A stretch of 64,000 nt of DNA from Tessaracoccus sp. MC1865 (GCF_017815535.1 NZ_CP072596.1:1178001-1242000); one strand, 5' to 3'. Shown: positions 19,176-27,671, numbered from the stretch's first letter. The notes: generated from the sequence alone by a model not told the origin. Program-made: numbers and translations.

Positions 19176-22100
19176 ATGCTCACATCAGAGAACAATGATC
19201 AAGTGACGCCGGACAGCGCCACCCCCGCCCCGACGCAGCGCCGCCGTCGCGCCGCCTCCCGCCCCGCTGGTGCCCCCAAAGTCGCCGCGGAAGCGCAGGT
19301 CGAGGCCCCGGCCGCCGCCCCCCAGAGCACCCCCGCCCAGAGCACCACCCGCCGGGCCACTCCTGATGCCACCCCCGCCCCGGCCGCTTCCGAGCCGGCC
19401 GCTGACGCGGCCGTCCCCGAGACAACGAGCGAAGCCCCCGCCGAGGATCTGGCGCCCAAGCGTCGCCGGGCCTCGACGAAGCCCGCCACCCGCACCACCA
19501 CCACGCGTCGTCGCAAGGTCGACGTGGAGCCGAAGGCCGAGGGCAGTGAGCCTGCGGAATCGCCCCAGGCCGAGGCCGCCCAGCCCGAGGTGGCCCAGCC
19601 CGAGGCGCAGGCCGCCGCGCCCGTCGCCGAGAAGCGCCCCACCCGTCGCCGCGCCACCCGCAGCACCGCGGCCGCAGCCCCCTCAGAGGTCCAAGGCTCG
19701 CCCGCAGAGACCACCACCGAAGCCGTCGAGTCCGCACCCGAACCCCAGCCCGTGCAGGCCGAGGCACCGGCACCCGTCGAGGCGCCGGCCGAGTCCGCCC
19801 AGCCCGCCCGTCGTCGGCGCGCCACCCGCAAGGCGGCAGCCCCCGAAGCTGCGCCCGCCCCGGAGGCTGCCGGCACGCCCGAGGCTGCCGCCGAACCCGA
19901 ACCGCAGCGCGAGCCCGCTGCCCTGGGCCGTGGACGCCAGTCACGCGCCCTCGGTCGCCGTGCTGAGGCGCGGGCCATCGAGAGCACCCCGGCCCCTGAG
20001 GTCGCCGAGGAGGCTGAGGCACCCAAGGAAGAGGCTGCTCCGCGTGAGGAGATCCTCCGCGAGGAGACCCCCAGCGAAGAGACCGCCCGCGAAGAGACCG
20101 CGCCCAGGGGGCGCCGTCGTCGCGTGAGCCGCCCGGCCGCAGCGCCTGAGCGTCGCGGCACCGCCGCAGATCCCGACGAAGACCCCATCGCCGCCGCGCT
20201 CCGTGCGGCCGAGGAGATCGCAGAGGCCCGCAAGGCTGTGCTGAGCGACCCCTTCATGACCGCCGCCGCCCGCGACGCGCAGCTCGCCGCCCTGGCCGGC
20301 GCGATCGCGGCAGATTCGGCGCTGGCCGAAACCGCCGACGACGAGGCTGAGGACGAGGACGACGGGGAAACCGTCGACACCGACATTGACACCGACGCGG
20401 ACGAGTCCGATTCCGAGACCCAGGACGACGAAACCTCGGACGACGATTCCGACGACGATTCCGACGAGGAATCCGATGAAGACTCGGCGGACGACGACCG
20501 TCCCACGCGTCGCCGCCGTCGCAGGGGGGGCCGTCGCCGCCGTCGTGGTGGCCGCGCTGATTCCGAGGGCGACGACGACTCGTCCGAGGAGTCGGACGAC
20601 GATGACAACGACTCTGCTGATTCGGACGAGCACGCCGACAGCCCGGAGTCTGCCGACGATGCCGATGGCGAAGGCGTCACAGTACGCCGTCGTCGCCGTC
20701 GCCGCCGTCGCAACGGAGAATCCTCCGGTGAGGGCGGCCACGACGACGAGGTGACCGGCATCGAGGGCTCGACCCGCATGGAGGCCAAGCGGCAGCGCCG
20801 CAAGGAGTCCCGCGCCGCAGGCCGTCGCCGCGCCCCCATCCTCAGCGAGGCCGAGTTCCTGGCCCGCCGCGAACAGGTGGACCGCAAGCTCGTGATCCGC
20901 CAGTCGGAGGACTACACGCAGCTGGCCGTCATCGAGGACGGCATCCTCGTGGAGCACTACGTGGACAAGGCCTCGGCCGCGTCGCTCATCGGCAACGTCT
21001 ACGTCGGCAAGGTCCAGAACGTCCTGCCCAGCATGGAGGCCGCGTTCATTGACATCGGCCGTGGCCGCAACGCCGTGCTCTACGCCGGCGAGGTGGACTG
21101 GGACGCCTTCCAGGTCAGCGGCGAGAACCGCAAGGTCGAGAACGTCCTGAAGTCCGGCCAGTCCGTTCTGGTGCAGGTCACCAAGGATCCGGTCGGAGCG
21201 AAGGGTGCGCGCCTCACCGGCCACATCTCCCTGCCGGGCCGCTACATCGTGTACTCGCCGGGTGGCCACCTCTCCGGCATCTCGCGCAAGCTGCCGGACA
21301 CCGAGCGCAACCGCCTGCGCGGCATCCTCAGCTCGCTGATCTCCGACAACGAGTCGGTTATCGTGCGCACCGCCGCCGAGGGCATTCCGGAGGACGAGCT
21401 CGTCCGCGACGTGAACCGCCTGAAGGCGCAGTGGGAGGTCATCGAGAAGGCGTCCAAGAAGGGCAGTGCCCCGCAGGCGCTGTATTCGGAGCCGGACCTG
21501 ACGCTGCGGATCGTGCGTGACCTCTTCACCGAAGACTTCGGCCAGCTCATCGTCCAGGGCGACGGTGGCCCGGAGGACTCCTACGACGCCATCGCGGCCT
21601 ACGTGTCACACGTGGCCCCGCACCTGGCTGAGCGCCTCGAGCGCTTCGAGGTGGGGGATGACGGCAAGGACATCTTCGCGAAGTTCAAGATCGACGAGCA
21701 GATCGCCAAGGCGCTCGATCGCAAGGTGTTCCTCCCCTCGGGTGGCTCGCTCGTCATCGACCGCACCGAGGCCATGACTGTCATCGACGTGAACACCGGC
21801 CGCTTCACCGGCGCCGGGGGCAATCTCGAGGCCACGGTCACCAGCAACAACCTGGAGGCTGCGGAAGAGATCGTGCGCCAACTGCGGCTGCGTGACCTGG
21901 GCGGCATGATCGTCATCGACTTCATCGACATGGTGTTGCCCAGCAACCGTGACCTCCTGCTGCGCAGGCTCGTCGAGTGCCTGAGCCGTGACCGGACGCG
22001 GCATCAGGTCTCGGAGGTCACCAGCCTGGGTCTGGTGCAGCTCACGCGCAAGCGCATCGGCACCGGTCTGCAGGAAGCCTTCACCGAGCCGTGCGAGCAT

Positions 22101-22211
22101 TGCGACGGCGCCGGGTACCACCGCTTCGAAGAGCCGGTGGATTCGCAGGCGCCGTCCGACGGTGGCGAGCGCAAGGGCGGCAACCGCCGACGCGGCGGCC
22201 GCGGCCGCTGA
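19176..22211 (+). CDS. rne: Ribonuclease E/G family endoribonuclease
   Basis: A 1011-aa RNase E/G that cleaves single-stranded A/U-rich RNA in mRNA decay and rRNA processing. The N-terminal ~560 residues are low-complexity: an Ala/Pro/Glu-rich part (1-380), then alternating blocks of acid (about 387-443 and 465-497) and arginine (about 445-462 and 503-513). The conserved core follows: S1 domain near 605-690 (GNVYVGKVQNVLPSMEAAFI), 5'-sensor/RNase H-like part, catalytic Asp in VIDVNTGRFTGAGG (~869) and in IVIDFIDM (~912), and the Zn-link CEHCDGAGY (~972). ATG at 19176 has AAGGAG in front. The 200-base leader might serve autoregulation, but no promoter was clear. rplU-rpmA, the usual next genes, are absent. 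Confidence 0.95.
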   Translation: MLTSENNDQVTPDSATPAPTQRRRRAASRPAGAPKVAAEAQVEAPAAAPQSTPAQSTTRRATPDATPAPAASEPAADAAVPETTSEAPAEDLAPKRRRASTKPATRTTTTRRRKVDVEPKAEGSEPAESPQAEAAQPEVAQPEAQAAAPVAEKRPTRRRATRSTAAAAPSEVQGSPAETTTEAVESAPEPQPVQAEAPAPVEAPAESAQPARRRRATRKAAAPEAAPAPEAAGTPEAAAEPEPQREPAALGRGRQSRALGRRAEARAIESTPAPEVAEEAEAPKEEAAPREEILREETPSEETAREETAPRGRRRRVSRPAAAPERRGTAADPDEDPIAAALRAAEEIAEARKAVLSDPFMTAAARDAQLAALAGAIAADSALAETADDEAEDEDDGETVDTDIDTDADESDSETQDDETSDDDSDDDSDEESDEDSADDDRPTRRRRRRGGRRRRRGGRADSEGDDDSSEESDDDDNDSADSDEHADSPESADDADGEGVTVRRRRRRRRRNGESSGEGGHDDEVTGIEGSTRMEAKRQRRKESRAAGRRRAPILSEAEFLARREQVDRKLVIRQSEDYTQLAVIEDGILVEHYVDKASAASLIGNVYVGKVQNVLPSMEAAFIDIGRGRNAVLYAGEVDWDAFQVSGENRKVENVLKSGQSVLVQVTKDPVGAKGARLTGHISLPGRYIVYSPGGHLSGISRKLPDTERNRLRGILSSLISDNESVIVRTAAEGIPEDELVRDVNRLKAQWEVIEKASKKGSAPQALYSEPDLTLRIVRDLFTEDFGQLIVQGDGGPEDSYDAIAAYVSHVAPHLAERLERFEVGDDGKDIFAKFKIDEQIAKALDRKVFLPSGGSLVIDRTEAMTVIDVNTGRFTGAGGNLEATVTSNNLEAAEEIVRQLRLRDLGGMIVIDFIDMVLPSNRDLLLRRLVECLSRDRTRHQVSEVTSLGLVQLTRKRIGTGLQEAFTEPCEHCDGAGYHRFEEPVDSQAPSDGGERKGGNRRRGGRGR

Positions 22212-22221
22212 TCAGGCCCTG

Positions 22222-22254
22222 AAGGGGCGGGTGACGATGTGTCACCCGCCCCTT
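22222..22254 (+). terminator. rne terminator
   Basis: A perfect 14-bp inverted repeat (22222-22235 with 22241-22254, 5-base loop) ends in TT and begins 10 bases after the rne stop. Confidence 0.85.
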
Positions 22255-22261
22255 TCGCATT

Positions 22262-22276
22262 CCCAATATATGGTGT
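22262..22276 (+). promoter_or_regulatory. Candidate NrdR box 1
   Basis: CCCAATATATGGTGT resembles the NrdR-box consensus (roughly ACACWATATATWGTGT). Its TATGG is at 22269-22273, exactly 31 bases before the TATGG of a second box. NrdR proteins bind such pairs in phase on the helix upstream of nrd operons. Confidence 0.6.
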
Positions 22277-22305
22277 TTACATCCGTGTGATTCACCAGAT
22301 ATGGT
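22276..22305 (+). promoter_or_regulatory. Candidate nrdAB promoter
   Basis: TTTACA at 22276-22281 and TATGGT at 22300-22305 are separated by 18 bases. The predicted transcription start (about 22312) coincides with the first base of riboswitch stem P1. NrdR box 2 covers the -10 element, as expected for a repressor site. Confidence 0.5.
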
Positions 22306-22307
22306 TG
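22293..22307 (+). promoter_or_regulatory. Candidate NrdR box 2
   Basis: CACCAGATATGGTTG repeats the core of box 1 with TATGG displaced by 31 bases (three helical turns). It overlaps the proposed -10 element of nrdAB. Confidence 0.55.
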
Positions 22308-22312
22308 CGGCA

Positions 22313-22560
22313 ACGCAAGGTTCCGCCAACCCCAGGGTTGTCGGCTAAGAGGGAATCCGGTGCAAATCCGGAACTGTCCCGCAGCGGTAAGTGAGAACGA
22401 CCGCCGTCATCAGCACTGGGTGATCCCCCGGGAAGCGACGGCCAGTAGGTGGCTCGCGAGTCCGAAGACCTGCCTGCGTGGCCCCGCATCCGCGGGGTCC
22501 GGTTCGAGAGCCGCGTGGAAACGGCCCGTACGCAGGATCGTGTTTCGCGCATTCTCGAAC
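22313..22560 (+). ncRNA. Cobalamin riboswitch upstream of nrdAB
   Basis: The B12-box core is clear: GGGAATCCGGTGCAAATCCG, then GGAACTGTCCCGCAGCGGTA, and the 3' part AGTCCGAAGACCTGCCT at 22459-22475. P1 can form between ACGCAAGG (22313-22320) and CCTGCGT (22473-22479), which sets the aptamer at about 22313-22479. The expression platform to 22560 holds a CCCCGC/GCGGGG hairpin near 22482-22496 and an 8-bp stem (22502-22509 with 22553-22560). The 3' strand of P1 can instead pair with ACGCAGG at 22530-22536, an obvious alternative fold. Binding of adenosylcobalamin would be expected to turn nrdAB off, as described for the Streptomyces nrdABS riboswitch. Confidence 0.92.
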
Positions 22561-22586
22561 TCCCCATCGAGTGCGAGGAAACACCC

Positions 22587-25106
22587 ATGTACATCCGTGT
22601 GCGTAAACGTGACGGCTCCCTGGTTCCCTATGACGGCGCCGAAGTCGCCGCCTCCATCTCCGACGCCGCTCGCGGCCTCGACGACGACCTCACGCGGGCG
22701 GTCCAGCTCCGCTCCGAGGTGGAGATCACCCTCTTCGACCAGATCACCACCGAAGAACTCGACGAGGCCGTGATCCAGGTGGCCCTGGCCAATGTCAAGG
22801 ACGACCCCGCCTTCGACACCATCGCTGCCAGGTTGCTGGTCAAGCACATCTACAAGCTGGTTTTCGGCGACACCCACGACCTGTTCGGCGACGGCGGCCC
22901 GGAGACCATCCGCCAACTCCACGTTGCACACTTCGCCCCGACGATCGCCAAGGCTGTCGGGAGCGGGCTGCTGGATACCCGGCTCGTCGAGCTGTTCGAT
23001 CTAGAGGCGCTGGCTCTCGCCCTGCGCCCCGAGCGCGACGACCTGCTGCGCCACATCGGGGTGACCACCATGCGCAACCGCTACCTCTTGACCGGCGAGC
23101 ACCGTCGCCTGCTCGAGGTGCCGCAGTTCTTCTGGATGCGCGTGGCGATGGGGCTGAGCCTGAACGAGGCAGACCCCACTGCCGTGGCGCTGGAGCTGTA
23201 CCAGGCGATGAGCCAGCTGCGCTACCTCGCTGCCGGCTCCACCCTGGCCAATGCCGGCACCAGCTACGCACAGCTGTCCAACTGCTTCGTGATGCAGATG
23301 GAGGACGAGATCGAACACATCGGCAAGTCTGTGCGCGACGTGATGTGGCTGACGAAGGGCACCGGCGGCATCGGGTTGTCGGTGTCGAAGCTGCGCTGCG
23401 AGGGGTCCCCGATTCGGTCAAACCAGACGACCTCCACGGGCCCCATCCCGTTCATGCACACCATCGACTCGACGCTGCGGGCGGTGTCGCGCGGCGGGAA
23501 GAAGTTCGGCGCGCTGTGCTTCTACATGGAGAACTGGCACCTCGACTTCGCCCAGTTCCTCGACCTGAAGCAGAACCCGGGGGACCCGTACCGCCGCGTC
23601 CGCACCGCCAACACCGCCGTGTGGATCAGTGACGAGTTCATGAAGCGGGTGGCCGACGACGCCGACTGGTACCTGTTCGACCCGCTGGACACGCCGGACC
23701 TCGTCGAGCTCTACGGTGCCGCGTTCTCCGCCCGCTACGGCGAGTACGTCGCGATGGCGGAGGCGGGCGAGCTGCGCCGTTTCCGGAAGATCGGGGCGCG
23801 GGAGCAGTACCGCCAGATCCTGGTGACCCTCCAGACGACCTCCCACCCCTGGCTCACGTGGAAGGACACCATCAACACCCGCGCCCTGAACAACAACACC
23901 GGCACCATCCACCTGTCCAACCTCTGCACCGAGATCTGCCTGCCGCAGGACGCCGACAACATCGCGGTGTGCAACCTGGCGTCGGTCAACCTCGCGCGAC
24001 ACCTCGTGGGGCGCGGGTTCGACTGGAACAGGCTGGCTGCCACCGTGCGCACGGCGGTGCGGCAGCTGGACAACCTGGTCGACATCACCATCTCGTCGGT
24101 CAGCGAGGCGGAGCGTGCCAACCGCGACAACCGCGCCGTCGGGCTGGGCGTGATGGGCTTCACGGATGTGCTCGAGAAACTGGGCCACGCCTACGACTCG
24201 ACGGCCGCCTATGAGCTCATCGACGAGGTGATGGAGTTCATCAGCTGGCACGCCATCGACGCCTCCTGTGACCTGTCCCGCGAGCGCGGCCCGTACCGTA
24301 ACTTCGTGGGCTCCCGCTGGTCGCAGGGCTGGGTGCCGATCGACTCGCTCGACGCGCTCGAGGAGGACAGGGGGGTGCGCGTCGACGTGGACCGGACGCA
24401 ACGCCTCGACTGGGATGCGTTGCGGGTCAAGGTCCGCGGGGGCATCCGCAACGCAACGCTACTGGCGATCGCGCCCACCGCCTCCATCGGGCTGGTCGCG
24501 GGCACCACCCCCGGCATCGACCCCCAGTTCTCGCAGTTGTTCAGCCGGGCCACCTCGTCGGGCAAGTTCCTGGAGGTCAACCGCAACCTCGTGGACGACC
24601 TCAAGGCCCTGGGCCTGTGGGAGGAGGTGCGCGACGACCTCCTGCGCAGCCAGGGCGACCTCAGCGTGCTGCCCACGGTGCCGGCCCACCTGAAGGCCAC
24701 CTACCGCACGAGCTTCCAGGTGGACCCGGCGGCCTACGTGCAGGTGGCGGCCCGCGCGCAGAAGTGGATCGACCAGGCCATCAGCCGCAACATCTACCTC
24801 GCCGACCGTGACGTGGCGACCATGGAGGACCTCTACCGACTCGCGTGGCGGATGGGTGTGAAGACCACCTACTACCTGCACATGATGCCCCGCCACACCG
24901 CGGAGCAGAGCACGGTCAGGATCAACAAGGCGGCCGAACTGGCCGGTGCCGGGGGAGCGCCGCGCCGTGGCTTCGGTGCCGCCCGCCCGGCGGTTGCGGC
25001 CGTGGACGTGGCGGTGGCCCGTCCCGCCGTCGAGATCGACATCGTCGACGGGGCCGCCTGCCCCGTGGACCCTCAGGAGCGCCTCCAGTGCGACTCCTGC
25101 CAGTGA
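22587..25106 (+). CDS. nrdA: Ribonucleoside-diphosphate reductase alpha subunit (class I)
   Basis: The catalytic subunit (839 aa) reducing NDPs to dNDPs in the cytoplasm with NrdB. It has an N-terminal ATP-cone (MYIRVRKRDGSLVPYDG, residues 1-~95). Active-site residues are all present: the substrate-reducing cysteines C233 (LSNCFV) and C462 (AVCNLAS), the thiyl-radical C447 within N445-L-C447-T-E449, the radical-relay Tyr762-Tyr763 (TTYYLHM), and a C-terminal redox pair C835/C838 (CDSC). ATG at 22587 has GAGGAA in front. It lies behind NrdR-like boxes and a B12 riboswitch, and is followed by nrdB after 28 bases. This is the O2-dependent route that can substitute for a B12-dependent class II enzyme, presumably encoded elsewhere. 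Confidence 0.95.
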   Translation: MYIRVRKRDGSLVPYDGAEVAASISDAARGLDDDLTRAVQLRSEVEITLFDQITTEELDEAVIQVALANVKDDPAFDTIAARLLVKHIYKLVFGDTHDLFGDGGPETIRQLHVAHFAPTIAKAVGSGLLDTRLVELFDLEALALALRPERDDLLRHIGVTTMRNRYLLTGEHRRLLEVPQFFWMRVAMGLSLNEADPTAVALELYQAMSQLRYLAAGSTLANAGTSYAQLSNCFVMQMEDEIEHIGKSVRDVMWLTKGTGGIGLSVSKLRCEGSPIRSNQTTSTGPIPFMHTIDSTLRAVSRGGKKFGALCFYMENWHLDFAQFLDLKQNPGDPYRRVRTANTAVWISDEFMKRVADDADWYLFDPLDTPDLVELYGAAFSARYGEYVAMAEAGELRRFRKIGAREQYRQILVTLQTTSHPWLTWKDTINTRALNNNTGTIHLSNLCTEICLPQDADNIAVCNLASVNLARHLVGRGFDWNRLAATVRTAVRQLDNLVDITISSVSEAERANRDNRAVGLGVMGFTDVLEKLGHAYDSTAAYELIDEVMEFISWHAIDASCDLSRERGPYRNFVGSRWSQGWVPIDSLDALEEDRGVRVDVDRTQRLDWDALRVKVRGGIRNATLLAIAPTASIGLVAGTTPGIDPQFSQLFSRATSSGKFLEVNRNLVDDLKALGLWEEVRDDLLRSQGDLSVLPTVPAHLKATYRTSFQVDPAAYVQVAARAQKWIDQAISRNIYLADRDVATMEDLYRLAWRMGVKTTYYLHMMPRHTAEQSTVRINKAAELAGAGGAPRRGFGAARPAVAAVDVAVARPAVEIDIVDGAACPVDPQERLQCDSCQ

Positions 25107-25134
25107 CGACCCCACTCCCACGAAGGACACACCC

Positions 25135-26127
25135 ATGAGCATCCTCGGCACCGGCATCCAGGACGGGCTCCTGTTGAAGCCCGTCACCTACCCCTGGGCC
25201 TACGACCTGTACAACCAGGCCGTGGCCAACACCTGGTTCCCCAACGAGATCCAGTTGGGGGAGGACCTGGCCGACTTCCACCGCATGAGCGACGACGAGC
25301 GCCATGCCCTGACCCACCTGATGAGCTACTTCAACCCCAACGAACTCCTGGTGAACAAGGCGCTGGCGTTCGGCGTCTACCCCTACGTCAACGCGGCCGA
25401 GGCGCATCTCTACCTGGCCAAGCAGATGTGGGAGGAGGCCAACCACTGCATGGCGTTCGAGTACGTGCTGGAGACGTTCCCCGTCGACAGGGAGGCGGCC
25501 TACGAGTCGCATGTGAGCGTGCCGTCGATGGCCGCCAAGGAGGAGTTCGAAGTGCGCTACATCCGGCGCATGACGCAGGACACCCTCGACATCTCGACGG
25601 TGGCCGGCAAGCAGGATTTCGTCCGCAACCTGGTGGCCTACAACGTGATCCTCGAGGGCATCTGGTTCTATTCCGGGTTCATGGTGGCCCTGTCGTTCAG
25701 GCAGCGCAACCTGCTGCGCAACTTCGGCTCGCTGATCGACTGGATCGTGCGCGACGAGTCGCTCCACCTCAAGTTCGGCATCAATCTGATCCTGACCGTG
25801 CTCGAGGAGAACCCCGAGATCGCGACGGAGGAGTTCGCGGCGGAGATCCGGGAGATGATCCTGTCGGCAGTGGACCTGGAGGTCGCCTACAACCGAGACC
25901 TGCTCCCGCGCGGCATCCTGGGGCTGAACGCCGAGCTGGTCAACGACTACGTGCGCTACCTCACGGATCGACGGTTGGAGGAGCTCGGCTTCGCGCCCGA
26001 GTATCATGTGCCCAACCCCGCAAAGTGGATGGCCACGGCCAACGACACCCTGCAGTTGGTGAACTTCTTCGAAGCCACCAACACGTCCTACGAGGTCAAT
26101 GCGATGGCCACCGGACGGCACAGCTGA
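25135..26127 (+). CDS. nrdB: Ribonucleoside-diphosphate reductase beta subunit with class Ic signature (Phe at radical site)
   Basis: The radical-generating subunit (330 aa). Metal ligands align with the R2 family as E70, E101, H104, E174, E208 and H211 (NELLV, EANH, VILEGIWFY, RDESLH). The residue four after H104, where class Ia has the radical Tyr, is Phe108 (HCMAF). The first ligand is Glu rather than Asp, and Tyr110 sits two residues after Phe108. This is the same spacing as E89/E120/H123/F127/Y129 in Chlamydia trachomatis R2, the prototype class Ic enzyme with a Mn/Fe cofactor. From sequence the subunit should not make a Tyr radical at this site. AAGGA precedes the ATG. Co-transcribed with nrdA. 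Confidence 0.93.
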   Translation: MSILGTGIQDGLLLKPVTYPWAYDLYNQAVANTWFPNEIQLGEDLADFHRMSDDERHALTHLMSYFNPNELLVNKALAFGVYPYVNAAEAHLYLAKQMWEEANHCMAFEYVLETFPVDREAAYESHVSVPSMAAKEEFEVRYIRRMTQDTLDISTVAGKQDFVRNLVAYNVILEGIWFYSGFMVALSFRQRNLLRNFGSLIDWIVRDESLHLKFGINLILTVLEENPEIATEEFAAEIREMILSAVDLEVAYNRDLLPRGILGLNAELVNDYVRYLTDRRLEELGFAPEYHVPNPAKWMATANDTLQLVNFFEATNTSYEVNAMATGRHS

Positions 26128-26140
26128 ACCGCTCCCCGGT

Positions 26141-26170
26141 TTGGCGAATCTGTCCGCAACGGGTTAACAT
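26141..26170 (+). promoter_or_regulatory. rpmB promoter
   Basis: TTGGCG (26141-26146) and TAACAT (26165-26170), spaced by 18 bases, would start a transcript with a ~45-base leader before the GTG of rpmB. Confidence 0.5.
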
Positions 26171-26222
26171 TGTGCGGTTGCCTTTTTGAAGGTACCCCTA
26201 ACGAACCAACAAGGAGATTCCA

Positions 26223-26408
26223 GTGGCTGCCAAGTGTGAAGTTTGCGCCAAGGGACCCGGCTTCGGTCACAACAAGCCCTGGTCGAAGAAGAAGACCAAC
26301 CGTCGCTGGAACCCGAACATTCAGCGCGTCCGCGCCACCGTGAATGGTGCCGCTATGCGTGTCAACGTCTGCACCTCCTGCCTGAAGGCCGGTAAGGTCG
26401 CGCGCTGA
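26223..26408 (+). CDS. rpmB: Large-subunit ribosomal protein L28 (bL28)
   Basis: A 61-aa basic ribosomal protein. It keeps both zinc-binding pairs, CEVC near the N-terminus and CTSC near the C-terminus, so it is the zinc (C+) form. HNKPWSKKKTNRRWNPNIQR is the conserved L28 core. It starts at GTG 26223 after AAGGAG. In many actinobacteria a second, zinc-free copy exists under Zur control; none is in this window. It stands alone between nrdB and a hairpin terminator. Confidence 0.97.
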   Translation: MAAKCEVCAKGPGFGHNKPWSKKKTNRRWNPNIQRVRATVNGAAMRVNVCTSCLKAGKVAR

Positions 26409-26424
26409 GCTGAGACAATCTGAC

Positions 26425-26455
26425 AACCGGCGGTCCGCTGAGCGGGCCGCCGGTT
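26425..26455. terminator. Bidirectional terminator between rpmB and MFS gene
   Basis: A 14-bp inverted repeat with one G-T pair (26425-26438 with 26442-26455, 3-base loop) lies between the convergent stops of rpmB and the minus-strand MFS gene. Confidence 0.8.
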
Positions 26456-26457
26456 CT

Positions 26458-27657
26458 CTATTGCCTCCGCCTGCCGGGCAGTCCGATGACGCGTGCCCAC
26501 GCGGCCATCCACGCGGCGCCGGCCCCGGCCACCGCGGCGACGCTGAACATCGCCACCGGCAGGGACGCTGCTGCGAGCAGCCCTGAGATCAGGAGCGGCC
26601 CACCCAGCGCCCCGCCCTGACTGAACATCGCCCAGATGCTCAGGAACTTGGCGCGCCCCCTCGCCGGTGAGAGGTCTGCGCCGATCGTCATGTTGATGCC
26701 CGCGCCCAGTCCGTTGCCGACGCTCATGACGACCACTGCCGCGATGAAGCCGAACGACGTGGGCCACAGCGCCGCGAGCGCGAAGCCGGAACCGTAGATG
26801 ACCAGGCACACCACCAGGGTGAAGGCCCTGCCCATCGCGTCCTTGACGTAGCCGCCAGGCATCATCAACAGCAGTTCGATGCCGGATCCCATCGCGACGA
26901 GGAACGAGATCTGCGCCTCGTTCCAGCCGAGGTGGACGCCCCACAGGGCGATGAGGATGGGCTGCGCGATGCGGGCCACGGTCAGGGTGGTCATCGCGAT
27001 GCCGGCCAGGTTCACTGCCGCCCACCGCACGCCGACGGTGGCCTCGTCCTGCTGGTGCGCCGCCCTGTTGCGCTGGACCTGGGCATCGAAGTCGCGGTTG
27101 AGCCTCTTGATGTACAACATGCCCGTGGCCACCACCGCCATGACGGAGCCCAGGACGAAGACCGACCACAGGGGGAGCCACAGCAGCAGGAGAGCGCCGC
27201 ACAACGGGCCGACGAGGTTGCCGGCCCTCATGGTGCCGCCCAGTGCCGTCATGGCGAGGCCACGCTGGGCCTCCGGGACCGTCTCCGCCAGTACCGCCTG
27301 GCGCGCCAGGTTCCACGCGACGGCGGCGGGCGTCTGGAGCACGAGCGCGCCCACGAACAGCGCCAGGGAGAACGACGACGGGTAGGCCAGCGCCACCACG
27401 CTGACGCCGAAGAGGACCGCCGAGGAGATCGTGGCGAGCGTCATGGCCCTCTTGTCGCCCACCTTGTCGATGACGGCCCCCACCGGCACGGTGACGATGA
27501 GCGCGACCGCGCCGAACAGCGCCATGGTGGCGCTGGCGAACGACTCCGAAGCGCCGAGCTGGAGCAGGGCCAGCACCATGACGGGGAGCATCGCGCCCGC
27601 GCCGACCGCGAACAGGAAGGACGGCATGAGGACCGGCCAGAAGATCAGGCGGTACAT
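26458..27657 (-). CDS. MFS transporter (probable drug/metabolite efflux)
   Basis: A 399-aa, twelve-helix major facilitator. Between helices 2 and 3 it has DKVGDKRAMTLA, the MFS loop motif of the D-x-x-G-D/R-R/K type. A charged central loop (KRLNRDFDAQVQRNRAAHQQ) separates the halves. No signature fixes the substrate; the arrangement resembles actinobacterial drug-efflux members. It is divergent from recG. The ATG at 27657 is preceded by TACGAT at the spacing seen for leaderless genes in this window. Confidence 0.83.
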   Translation of the reverse strand: MYRLIFWPVLMPSFLFAVGAGAMLPVMVLALLQLGASESFASATMALFGAVALIVTVPVGAVIDKVGDKRAMTLATISSAVLFGVSVVALAYPSSFSLALFVGALVLQTPAAVAWNLARQAVLAETVPEAQRGLAMTALGGTMRAGNLVGPLCGALLLLWLPLWSVFVLGSVMAVVATGMLYIKRLNRDFDAQVQRNRAAHQQDEATVGVRWAAVNLAGIAMTTLTVARIAQPILIALWGVHLGWNEAQISFLVAMGSGIELLLMMPGGYVKDAMGRAFTLVVCLVIYGSGFALAALWPTSFGFIAAVVVMSVGNGLGAGINMTIGADLSPARGRAKFLSIWAMFSQGGALGGPLLISGLLAAASLPVAMFSVAAVAGAGAAWMAAWARVIGLPGRRRQ

Positions 27658-27665
27658 GATGGCCG

Positions 27666-27671
27666 ATCGTA
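27666..27671 (-). promoter_or_regulatory. -10 element of MFS gene (leaderless)
   Basis: TACGAT on the minus strand ends 8 bases before the ATG at 27657. Confidence 0.45.

Noticed and set aside
25456-25458. Phe108 of NrdB as a simple sequencing error of a Tyr codon (TAC to TTC)
   Set aside because: Kept as a possibility to check, but the first metal ligand is also Glu instead of Asp and Tyr110 is in place, so three features agree with class Ic, not one.
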